In this document: piece by piece, positions 10,875-17,690 of the stretch | How the letters are laid out: the number at the start of each line of letters is the position of its first letter | How positions within the stretch are numbered: position 1 is the stretch's first letter | Source: JBHJGM01 sp964405825 | GTDB taxonomy: Bacteria > Verrucomicrobiota > Verrucomicrobiia > Opitutales > JBHJGM01 | Direction: 5' to 3' | Assembly: GCA_964405825.1 (NCBI GenBank) | Contig: CAYOPI010000041.1 | Coordinates: forward strand, 1 to 28,320 | DNA: 28,320 nt | The notes under the pieces: generated by a model | Databases searched by the model: none | What the model was told of the DNA's origin: nothing | What the model saw: only the letters and a program-made list of their open reading frames with translations | Made by a program: the position numbers and the translations under genes

Positions 10875-11243
10875 ATGAGCAACCACGAAGTCATCCTATC
10901 CGGCGTCCACCTCGACCTGACCGAAGCCCTCAAGACCGTTGTCCTGGAAAAAGCCGAAAAGCTGTTCAAGCACGAGGAGCGCATCATCCGCCTACGGGTC
11001 GAACTGGAGTACAACCAGAACAAGACCCGGGAGGAAGAGTTCATTGCCAAGGGCCACATCGAGATCAATGGCCCGCCCCTGATCGTGACCGAGGCCACGG
11101 CCGACCTGTACAAGTCCGTCGACCTGATGGTCGAGAAGCTCGACCGCAAGCTGCGCCGCCGCGCCCGCATGTACCGGGTCAAGCGCAAGCAGACTCACGA
11201 CGTGGAGGTACCGGCCTCCCTGCCCAAAGTGGGCATGGCCTGA
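10875..11243 (+). CDS. hpf: Ribosome hibernation promoting factor, short form
   Basis: This 122-aa protein belongs to the HPF/YfiA family, which bind the 30S decoding region in resting cells and block translation. The fold can be followed: strand VILSGVHLDLT, helix ALKTVVLEKAEKLFKH, strands RLRVELEYNQNK and EEFIAKGHIEINGPP, and a second helix DLYKSVDLMVEKLDRKLRRR ending in a strongly basic tail (RRRARMYRVKRKQ). It lacks the roughly 60-aa C-terminal dimerisation domain of long HPF and ends after a 12-residue tail. By established knowledge, short forms promote 100S dimers together with RMF, or act like YfiA; no rmf gene is seen here. It is a single-gene unit, divergent from the SDR/pseudouridine synthase pair and closed by a strong terminator. 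Confidence 0.94.
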   Translation: MSNHEVILSGVHLDLTEALKTVVLEKAEKLFKHEERIIRLRVELEYNQNKTREEEFIAKGHIEINGPPLIVTEATADLYKSVDLMVEKLDRKLRRRARMYRVKRKQTHDVEVPASLPKVGMA

Positions 11244-11266
11244 AGACTTTGCCATAGACTGTTTGG

Positions 11267-11304
11267 ACCGGACCCGTCGCATGCGGCGGGTCCGGTTTTC
11301 TTTT
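11267..11304 (+). terminator. Rho-independent terminator of hpf
   Basis: A perfect 10-bp stem (ACCGGACCCG at 11267-11276 with CGGGTCCGGT at 11287-11296) encloses a 10-base loop that can itself pair as CGC-AT-GCG. It runs into TTTTCTTTT at 11296-11304. It starts 23 bases after the hpf stop. Confidence 0.93.
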
Positions 11305-11352
11305 CCGGTGGCTCATACTTGACCCGCGCACCGAGGTAAACAGCTTGGCGGC

Positions 11353-11751
11353 ATGAGTGAGCAAAAGGAGTTTGCCCCAATCGCCGCCGTGGGCATCGGT
11401 GCCGGGTTGGATATCGTTGGCGTGGCCGGTTACATCGCCACGGGCATGGAGAGCTGGACCGCGCTGATCCCGACCATCCTCGGCACCATCCTGATCATCT
11501 GTGGCGTGTTGGGGATGAACCCGAAGTTTCTGAAGCACTCGATGCACGCGGCCGCCGTGGTCGCGCTGCTGGGGATCTTCGGCACGGGTCGTTCGCCCCT
11601 GGCGCTCTTTGGCGGTGACGTCGAAACGCGGGTTTACTTCCAGGTTGCGACGCTGATCCTCTGCCTGCTCTTCATGGCGGTAGCCGTGCAGAGCTTCATC
11701 GCCGCGCGCAAGCGCCGCAAGGCCGCGGCCGAAGCGCCCACGACAGGCTGA
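11353..11751 (+). CDS. Small four-helix integral membrane protein, unknown function
   Basis: This 132-aa protein is not recognised as a named family. Four hydrophobic stretches are visible: about residues 9-30 (IAAVGIGAGLDIVGVAGYIA), 36-54, 64-80 (MHAAAVVALLGIFGTG) and 95-117. A basic C-terminus (AARKRRKAAAE) probably lies in the cytoplasm. The motif GMNPKFLKHSMHAAAVV between helices 2 and 3 has a histidine pair that could be functional. Similar small membrane proteins are, as I recall, common as hypotheticals in Verrucomicrobia and Planctomycetes. It stands alone between the hpf terminator and a tRNA gene. No Shine-Dalgarno is clear before the ATG. Confidence 0.75.
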   Translation: MSEQKEFAPIAAVGIGAGLDIVGVAGYIATGMESWTALIPTILGTILIICGVLGMNPKFLKHSMHAAAVVALLGIFGTGRSPLALFGGDVETRVYFQVATLILCLLFMAVAVQSFIAARKRRKAAAEAPTTG

Positions 11752-11779
11752 AGGTAAGACCCACTTCCCAAAATGGGGC

Positions 11780-11807
11780 TTGTCAGGGGCAGGCGCTCGT
11801 CTATTTT
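11780..11807 (+). promoter_or_regulatory. Putative promoter of tRNA-Arg
   Basis: TTGTCA (11780-11785) and TATTTT (11802-11807) are separated by 16 bases and end 17 bases before the mature tRNA 5' end. The geometry fits a housekeeping sigma-70 type promoter. This is inferred from sequence only. Confidence 0.5.
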
Positions 11808-11824
11808 CGAAAATTCGACGGTAA

Positions 11825-11901
11825 GCCCGGTTAGCTCAATTGGATAGAGCGGCTGACTACGGATCAGCAGGTTAGGGGTTCGACTCCCTTACCGGGTGCC
11901 A
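11825..11901 (+). tRNA. tRNA-Arg (anticodon ACG)
   Basis: This 77-base gene folds as a full cloverleaf. The acceptor stem is GCCCGGT with ACCGGGT (first pair G-U), the D stem is GCTC/GAGC, the anticodon stem is GCTGA/TCAGC with loop CTACGGA, and the T stem is AGGGG/CCCTT with loop TTCGACT. The anticodon ACG is at 11859-11861 (A34 normally edited to inosine by TadA, reading CGU, CGC and CGA). The discriminator is G and the 3' CCA is encoded. No integrase or direct repeat of the 3' end is seen nearby, so it is not an occupied attachment site here. Confidence 0.98.
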
Positions 11902-11931
11902 TTTCCCGCGGGTGCGGGTGCTCACCACCCC

Positions 11932-13008
11932 TCAGGGGTAGCGCGATGCGGCACGTTTGCCTTTGCCGGAGTCGCGATGCCAGTAGTACAGGAACATCTC
12001 GGCGGCGTGCCAGGAGTGCGGGGTCACGATGCGCCCTTCGGCCAGGTCGTCGCTGATCGCGCGCATGCCATTGAAGTTCGCCTGACTCGCGCTGGCTTCA
12101 TAGCTGAGCGGAAAACCGCGCCCGGCCAGCTCGCCCGGGGGCTCGGCGTTGAGGTAATTGGCTTCGGCCCAGGCAAGGTAGGGATAACTGGTCTCCCCGG
12201 CAAAGAAGCGCTTGTCGGCGGCCGGGTCGGGGACATCGCGCAGGCCCCACCAGAAAAGGTGGCGGTAGTCCTCAGCAACCACCGGCGGCTGCACCTTTTC
12301 CTCCTCCTCTTTCAGCCCCAGGCACTGCAGGCCGTACTTCAGCCAGAGGGACTGGTAGACCGGGCGCTCGCGGAAATCGGTGCGCCCCTTCACCACGCCG
12401 TCCTTCAGGTAGATCCCCATCTGGTCGAGGCTTTTCTCGACCAGGTCATCGTTGCGCTCGTCCAGCAGAGAATTGAGGAAGAGAACCTGACCGATGTTGT
12501 CGGGCTCGGCCTCGCCGTTGTTGAGGTCGAAGGGCTCGGAGATGCTCTCGATCCAGTCAGCGATGAGGGCGAGGTTGCCCGTGATCTTCAGCACCATCGC
12601 AATCGAGGCCGCATCGCGGAACCAGGGCTTGGAATAGGCCAGCAGGTTCGGCAGCGGGCGCCCGTTCTGGATGTTCCAGAGGATCTCGAAATGCAGGATG
12701 CGCAGCTGGTCGCGAAAGCGGTGCTCGCTGAAGTCCGGCATCTTGACCGACTCGGTCGCGATGAGGTGGGCCGGCCCGTCGGTCTTGAGGAAGAGCCCGC
12801 GCTCGCTCTCCTCGATCAGGGCCGTGGTATCGTCCTCGCAGACCAGCTGGACGCGGTGCTCGGCCGGGTAAATGCGCTCCTCCAGCACATTCCCCCGAAA
12901 AACCAGCCGCTGCTCGGGCCACTTGATCAGCTTCCCTTCGCGGTAAATGTACTTACTTCGGTTCCCCGCGCCAAACAGGTAAAACGGTGTGCCGGCAGTG
13001 AGGTCCAT
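11932..13008 (-). CDS. Conserved-looking protein of unknown function, possibly (alpha/alpha)6-type glycosidase-like
   Basis: This 358-aa protein was not recognised with confidence. It has no signal peptide or membrane helix. The first 90 residues look like beta strands (FYLFGAGNRSKYIYREGKLI, then LVFRGNVLEERIYP and VQLVCEDDTTALIEE). The rest is helical with many aromatic and acidic residues: NLLAYSKPWFRDAASIAMVL at 121-140, a helix ending DWIESI, GQVLFLNSLL, and a C-terminal HSWHAAEMFLYYW. A beta domain followed by aromatic helical repeats recalls glycosidases with an alpha/alpha-toroid, and WFRDAA resembles their substrate clefts. That is a guess from pattern, not an assignment. The gene is convergent with the tRNA gene (30 bp apart) and has no partner on its strand. 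Confidence 0.7.
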   Translation of the reverse strand: MDLTAGTPFYLFGAGNRSKYIYREGKLIKWPEQRLVFRGNVLEERIYPAEHRVQLVCEDDTTALIEESERGLFLKTDGPAHLIATESVKMPDFSEHRFRDQLRILHFEILWNIQNGRPLPNLLAYSKPWFRDAASIAMVLKITGNLALIADWIESISEPFDLNNGEAEPDNIGQVLFLNSLLDERNDDLVEKSLDQMGIYLKDGVVKGRTDFRERPVYQSLWLKYGLQCLGLKEEEEKVQPPVVAEDYRHLFWWGLRDVPDPAADKRFFAGETSYPYLAWAEANYLNAEPPGELAGRGFPLSYEASASQANFNGMRAISDDLAEGRIVTPHSWHAAEMFLYYWHRDSGKGKRAASRYP

Positions 13009-13074
13009 CAGCTCGGGAAGAAATCGATTCGGCGCGAAAGAAGGTCGCTACGGGATTACCGCTGCGGGCTCCGG

Positions 13075-13090
13075 CAGGGAACGATCCCTG
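13075..13090. repeat. Short inverted repeat CAGGGA-ACGA-TCCCTG
   Basis: A perfect 6-bp inverted repeat with a 4-base spacer lies about 67 bp upstream of the 358-aa protein start. No T-run follows it, so it is not a terminator. It may be an operator, or chance. Confidence 0.35.
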
Positions 13091-13288
13091 ACGCCTGAGA
13101 ACGCAGTTTCAATGACAATCGGCCCAGCGCGAACAAGATTTATGCCGGATTAAGCAGCGCAGATGATTGGATGAACGCACAAGAGGCTTTACCTTTGCTG
13201 GGCAGCCCGGCAATTCTGAGCAGCAACACCGTCGATACAATCATAGTTTCAGGCCCAAGACGCCGTTTTTGTTTGCGAATTCAAAAAC

Positions 13289-13304
13289 TGGAATTTTTAT
13301 TCCA
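13289..13304. promoter_or_regulatory. Candidate operator TGGAAT-N4-ATTCCA
   Basis: A perfect 6-bp inverted repeat around TTTT ends 21 bp before the ATG of the winged-helix regulator, inside the AT-rich stretch where its promoter should lie. Spacing and symmetry suit a winged-helix dimer, so autoregulation is a reasonable inference. Confidence 0.45.
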
Positions 13305-13325
13305 CTAACGAGATTTATCAAGGCG

Positions 13326-13637
13326 ATGAAGAACGAAGAGGCCATGAGTGCCGGTGTGTCCTCCCATCAGTGGACGTTTCTGACGAACCACGCCCATGTC
13401 CTGATCTGCCTGTCGCAGGATCCGAACCTGCGCCTGCGCGACCTGGCCGAGCGTGTCGGTATCACCGAGCGGGCCGTGCAAAAGATCGTGGCCGACCTGG
13501 AGGCCAGCGGGGTCATCGAGCGTCTGCGCGAAGGCCGGCGCAACCACTATAACATCGACCCCAGCGTCCCGCTGCGCCACCCGGTTGAACGCCACAAGAG
13601 TGTCGGCTGCCTGCTCGACATGATCGGCGCGCCCTAG
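13326..13637 (+). CDS. Winged-helix (MarR-like) transcriptional regulator
   Basis: This 103-aa protein is almost only a DNA-binding domain. NHAHVLICLSQDPNLRLRDL is the first helix pair, AERVGITERAVQKIVADLEA is the helix-turn-helix with recognition helix, and GVIERLREGRRNHYNIDP is the wing. The tail (LRHPVERHKSVGCLL) is a pattern I know from short MarR/ArsR-like regulators in Actinobacteria and other phyla. No ligand-binding or metal-binding Cys cluster is seen. Starts at 13326 (used here; AAGG just upstream) and at 13344 are both possible; the open frame back to 13167 is rejected. The voltage-gated channel gene follows after 48 bp and may be its target, as may the gene itself via the palindrome at 13289-13304. 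Confidence 0.82.
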   Translation: MKNEEAMSAGVSSHQWTFLTNHAHVLICLSQDPNLRLRDLAERVGITERAVQKIVADLEASGVIERLREGRRNHYNIDPSVPLRHPVERHKSVGCLLDMIGAP

Positions 13638-13685
13638 GGCCGACTTTGCGCACGCCGCCCTGCGGCCGCCTTCCCGCTTCCGACG

Positions 13686-14579
13686 GTGAGTCCTCCCAGC
13701 GTACTGGCCCGCCGGCTCCGCGACGATCGCCGGTTTGAGATTTTCGTTCTCGCCGTCATCGTGGTGGCCGGGATCAACGTCGGCCTGGAGACCTCGACCG
13801 TCCTGATGAACCGCTACGGGGGCCTGCTCAAGACCATCGACGCGGTCGTGCTGGGCATCTTCACCGTCGAGGTTTTCATCAAGATCCTGGCCGAAGGGCG
13901 CAAACCCTGGCGCTATTTCTTCAGTGGCTGGAACCTCTTCGACTTCACCATCGTGGTGGTGTGCTACCTGCCGCTCAACGGCGAGTACGCGGCGGTGCTG
14001 CGGCTGGCTCGTGTGCTGCGCGTGTTGCGGCTGATCACCACCCTGCCGCGCCTGCGCATTCTTGCCGGAGCACTCCTGCGCAGCCTGCCCTCGATGTTCT
14101 ACGTCACCCTGCTGCTGCTGATCCTCTTTTACGCCTACGCCGTGCTGGGGGTGTACCTGTTCCGCGGCAACGATCCCACGCACTTTGGCACCCTCGGCCA
14201 TGCGATGCTGACGCTCTTCCGCGTCGTCACCCTGGAGGACTGGACCGACGTGATGTACACGGCCATCCAGGGCTCGGACGTCTACCCGGCCATGGGGGCC
14301 ATCCCGATGGGGCCCGAGCCGCAGGCCTTCGGCTTCTGGGGCGCGGCCTACTTTGTGAGCTTCGTGGTCTTTGGCGCTCTGGTCATGATCAACCTCTTCA
14401 TCGGCGTTATCCTCACCAGCATCACCGAGGTGCAGGGCGAACACCTGCGCGACACCCTCCACGTCACCGACATCGAAAAGCGCGACGCCACCATTCAGCA
14501 GTCGCTGGACCGCATGCAGGCCGAGGTTGCCTCCCTGCGCCAGGCGCTCGCACGTGAAGGCACGCCGCCGGACAAGTAG
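13686..14579 (+). CDS. One-domain voltage-gated cation channel (BacNav/CaV-like ion transport protein)
   Basis: This 297-aa protein has six membrane segments and works as a tetramer in the inner membrane. Visible parts: S1 about 18-38, S2 50-68, S3 80-96, and S4 near 103-119 with Arg106, 109, 112 and 115 in every-third spacing (LRLARVLRVLRL). S5 spans 136-158, the pore has filter VTLEDW at 181-186, and S6 spans 218-246 with the conserved Asn (VMINLFIGVI). Bacterial sodium channels typically read TLESW here; TLEDW adds a second acidic residue next to the ring Glu184. About 25 Gly/Pro-rich residues between the pore and S6 are more than in NaChBac-type channels. The tail (262-290) is a predicted coiled coil. 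The start is a GTG, because no ATG precedes S1. The ion carried, Na+ or Ca2+, cannot be settled from sequence. Confidence 0.88.
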   Translation: MSPPSVLARRLRDDRRFEIFVLAVIVVAGINVGLETSTVLMNRYGGLLKTIDAVVLGIFTVEVFIKILAEGRKPWRYFFSGWNLFDFTIVVVCYLPLNGEYAAVLRLARVLRVLRLITTLPRLRILAGALLRSLPSMFYVTLLLLILFYAYAVLGVYLFRGNDPTHFGTLGHAMLTLFRVVTLEDWTDVMYTAIQGSDVYPAMGAIPMGPEPQAFGFWGAAYFVSFVVFGALVMINLFIGVILTSITEVQGEHLRDTLHVTDIEKRDATIQQSLDRMQAEVASLRQALAREGTPPDK

Positions 14580-14643
14580 ACGCCGGCCTTGTCGCTTGCC
14601 AGCGGCGAACCCTCGCCACAGGTTGACGGAGTCCTCTGCCCCC

Positions 14644-17598
14644 ATGTCCGTCCTGCCCGAAACCGATGCCCTCGACGCACCCCTGAAGGCCTTTGCCGCC
14701 TCCTTCGACGGCGAGCTGCACACCGACCAGACGCTGCGCACGCTGTACGCGACGGACGCCTCGGCCTACCAGGAGTTGCCACGGGCGGTGGCCATTCCGC
14801 GTTCGGAGGCGGCCATCCAGTCTCTGATCGGCTTCGCCAACACGCATGGGGTCGGCCTGATTCCGCGCACGGCAGGCACCTCGCTGGCCGGTCAGGTGGT
14901 GGGCCGCGGGATCGTCGTCGACGTCAGCCGGCACTTCACGCGAATACTGGAGATCAACGCCGCCGAAGGCTGGGTGCGCGTGCAACCCGGGGTGATCCGC
15001 AACGAGCTGAACCTCGCCCTGAAGCCGCACGGGCTGCTCTTTGGCCCGGAAACCTCCACCCAGAATCGCGCGATGCTCGGGGGCATGCTCGGAAACAATT
15101 CGTGCGGGTCGAACTCGCTCATCTACGGCAGCACCCGCGACCACACGCTGGAGGTGCGCGGTTTCCTCAGTGATGGCAGCGAGGCCACTTTCGGCGCGCT
15201 GACCCCGGACGCATTCGAAGCCAAATGCGCGGGTCCGGACGAGGCTCTGGAGACACGGATCTACCGGGGGATGCGCGATCTGCTGAGCGATCCCGAGCGC
15301 CGCCAGCTCATCCGCGAGCGTTTTCCGCGACCGGAGATTCCCCGCCGCAACACCGGCTACGCCCTCGATCTGTTGATGGACAGCGCGGTCTACGGCGAGG
15401 GCGAGGCACCCTTCAACCTCTGCAAGCTGCTCGCGGGTTCGGAGGGCACGCTCTTTTTTGCAACGGAGATCAAGCTGCACTGCGACCGGTTGCCGCCCCC
15501 GGCCTCGGCGCTCGTCTGCGCGCACTTCGAAGACGTCGACGCCTCCCTGCGGGCCAATCTGATCGCTCTGGAGCACCACCCCTACGCCTCCGAGCTGATG
15601 GACCATTTCATCTTCGAGTGCACCAAGGCCAACCTCGGTCAGCGGCCCAACCGTTTCTTCGTGCAGGGCGACCCGGGCGCGGTGCTGGTGGTGGAACTGC
15701 GCGGCGAGGACGCAGCAGGGGTGCAGGCCGAAGCCGAGGCCATGATCGGCAAGATGCGGGCGGCCGGGCTGGGCTACCATTTTCCAATCGTGACCGGCCC
15801 GGACATGAACCGGGTCTGGGAGTTGCGCAAAGCCGGGCTTGGGCTGCTCAGCAACATCCCCGGCGACGCCAAGCCCGTGCCCGTGGTCGAAGACACCGCC
15901 GTGACCGTCGAGGATCTGCCCGAGTACATCCGCCGCTTCAACGCCCAGCTCAAGACCTATGGGCTGGAGTGCGTCCACTACGCGCACGCCGGCTCGGGTG
16001 AGATTCATCTGCGCCCGGTCATCAACCTGAAAACCCCCGAGGGTAACCGGCTCTTTCGCCAGGTGGCCGAGGACATTTGCGACCTGGTCAAGCAGTACCG
16101 CGGCAGCCTCAGCGGCGAGCATGGCGACGGACGCCTGCGCGGCGAGTTCATCCAGCGCCTGATCGGGCCCGAGTGCTACGCATTGATCGAGCAGGTCAAG
16201 GCGTTGTGGGACCCCCGCGATGTCTTTAACCCCAACAAGATCGTGCGCACGCCGCCGATGAACGCCTCCCTGCGTTACCAGCCCGGGCAGCAGACGCCGG
16301 AGCCCAGGACGTACTTTGACTGGGGCGCGACCGAGGGGATTCTGCGGGCGGCCGAGCTGTGCAACGGCTCGGGCGACTGCCGCAAGACGCACCTCTCCGG
16401 CGGCACCATGTGCCCCAGCTACATGGCCACGCGCGACGAGAAAGACTCTACCCGCGCCCGCGCCAACATCCTGCGCAACGTCCTCACCGGGGCCAACGGC
16501 GGCAACGCCTTTGACAGCGAGGCCATCCACGAGGTGATGGACCTGTGCCTGTCCTGCAAGGGGTGCAAGCGCGAGTGCCCCTCCAGCGTCGACGTGGCCA
16601 GGATGAAGGCCGAGTTTCTGCAGCAGTACCACGACACCCACGGCGTCCCCCTGCGCTCGCGGATGATCGGCAACTTCGCGCGCACCTCGGCCCTGATGAG
16701 CCGCCTGCCGTGGGCCTGGAACTTCATCTTTGCCAACGAGGAGATCGCCCGGCCCGCCAAGCGCCTCGTCGGCTTCGCCCCGGAGCGTTCCATCCCGCTG
16801 CTGCCGCCCCAGACGCTGCGGCGGTGGTTCGCCCGACACACCCCGCTCAAGCCCCTGACCGAGTCCAAAGGCACCGTGCTGTTGTTCTGCGACGAGTTCA
16901 CGAACTTCAACGACGTGGACATCGGGATCGCCGCGGTCGAGCTGCTTGAGCGGTTGGGTTACCTGGTGGAGCTGCCCCCGCACGGGGAAAGCGGGCGGGC
17001 CTTCCTCTCCAAGGGAATGCTCAAGGAGGCGCGTCCCCTGGCCGAGGCAAACGTCGAGGCGCTGCACCCGCGCGTTTCAGAAAGCACACCGCTGGTTGGC
17101 ATCGAGCCGTCGGGCATCCTCAGCTTTCGCGACGAGTACCCGGAACTGGTCCGCCAAGACATGCGCGCGAACGCCCGCCAACTGGCCGGGCACTGCCTGA
17201 TGCTGGAGGAGTTCCTCGCGCGTGAGGCCGAGGCCGGGCGGATCGGCCCGGAGTGCTTCACCGACGCCCGGCGGTCGATCAAACTGCACGGACATTGCTT
17301 CCAGAAGGCGCTCGCCTCGACCCTGCCCACGCACCGGATGCTGGCGCTGCCGGCAAACTACTCGGTGAGCGAGATTCCCTCGGGCTGCTGCGGGATGGCG
17401 GGCTCGTTCGGCTACGAGCAGGAGCACTACGCGCTCTCGATGCAGGTGGGCGAGCTGGTGCTGCTGCCGGCTGTGCGCCAGACGCCCGCGGATGTCCTGG
17501 TGGCCGCGCCGGGCACCTCCTGTCGCCATCAGATCAAGGACGGCACCGGACGCCGGGCCTACCATCCGGCGGAGATTCTGCGGCAGGCCGTTCGCTAG
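14644..17598 (+). CDS. FAD- and Fe-S-containing dehydrogenase, YdiJ type (probable D-2-hydroxyacid / D-2-hydroxyglutarate dehydrogenase)
   Basis: This 984-aa protein fuses a GlcD-like flavin dehydrogenase to a GlpC-like iron-sulfur part. The FAD domain shows PRTAGTSLAGQ near residues 73-83 and GGMLGNNSCGSNS near 146-158; the substrate and flavin cap follows to about 540. The Fe-S part has CNGSGDC...MCPS (Cys573, 579, 590) and a classic CLSCKGCKRECP (Cys635, 638, 641, 645). A cysteine-rich CCG-type domain has LHGHCFQKAL (Cys885) and SGCCGMAG (915-916). The architecture matches E. coli YdiJ (1018 aa), which oxidises D-2-hydroxyglutarate, and related D-lactate dehydrogenases; the substrate is inferred. 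The frame is open back to 14527 inside the channel gene, but the ATG at 14644 fits the family start. It lies 64 bp after the channel gene on the same strand. Confidence 0.93.
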   Translation: MSVLPETDALDAPLKAFAASFDGELHTDQTLRTLYATDASAYQELPRAVAIPRSEAAIQSLIGFANTHGVGLIPRTAGTSLAGQVVGRGIVVDVSRHFTRILEINAAEGWVRVQPGVIRNELNLALKPHGLLFGPETSTQNRAMLGGMLGNNSCGSNSLIYGSTRDHTLEVRGFLSDGSEATFGALTPDAFEAKCAGPDEALETRIYRGMRDLLSDPERRQLIRERFPRPEIPRRNTGYALDLLMDSAVYGEGEAPFNLCKLLAGSEGTLFFATEIKLHCDRLPPPASALVCAHFEDVDASLRANLIALEHHPYASELMDHFIFECTKANLGQRPNRFFVQGDPGAVLVVELRGEDAAGVQAEAEAMIGKMRAAGLGYHFPIVTGPDMNRVWELRKAGLGLLSNIPGDAKPVPVVEDTAVTVEDLPEYIRRFNAQLKTYGLECVHYAHAGSGEIHLRPVINLKTPEGNRLFRQVAEDICDLVKQYRGSLSGEHGDGRLRGEFIQRLIGPECYALIEQVKALWDPRDVFNPNKIVRTPPMNASLRYQPGQQTPEPRTYFDWGATEGILRAAELCNGSGDCRKTHLSGGTMCPSYMATRDEKDSTRARANILRNVLTGANGGNAFDSEAIHEVMDLCLSCKGCKRECPSSVDVARMKAEFLQQYHDTHGVPLRSRMIGNFARTSALMSRLPWAWNFIFANEEIARPAKRLVGFAPERSIPLLPPQTLRRWFARHTPLKPLTESKGTVLLFCDEFTNFNDVDIGIAAVELLERLGYLVELPPHGESGRAFLSKGMLKEARPLAEANVEALHPRVSESTPLVGIEPSGILSFRDEYPELVRQDMRANARQLAGHCLMLEEFLAREAEAGRIGPECFTDARRSIKLHGHCFQKALASTLPTHRMLALPANYSVSEIPSGCCGMAGSFGYEQEHYALSMQVGELVLLPAVRQTPADVLVAAPGTSCRHQIKDGTGRRAYHPAEILRQAVR

Positions 17599-17690
17599 AG
17601 CGGGCCCAATTTCCCCGCCGGGTCGGAATTGCCTTGGCTTGATGGTGCGAACGCGCGTAGCAGTCGGGCACTCTCCAAACTGCTCGTACC

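Larger units (their letters stand above)
13009..13325. other. Intergenic region between divergent genes
   Basis: These 317 bp separate the 358-aa protein gene (minus) from the winged-helix gene (plus). The last 70 bp are clearly AT-richer than the surroundings. They hold a short hairpin (13075-13090) and a palindrome (13289-13304), listed separately. The frame of the regulator is open back to 13167, but residues encoded there look random and the conserved domain starts later, so I see no gene in this stretch. Confidence 0.6.

Noticed and set aside
11825..11932. tRNA-Arg as an integration site for a genomic island.
   Set aside because: No integrase gene and no repeat of the tRNA 3' end were seen downstream; the neighbouring gene has ordinary composition.
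14464..17067. An 867-residue open frame on the minus strand opposite the YdiJ-type dehydrogenase.
   Set aside because: The plus-strand protein has complete FAD and Fe-S motifs. The antisense frame gives low-complexity Gly/Arg/His/Gln-rich sequence, the usual shadow of a GC-rich gene.
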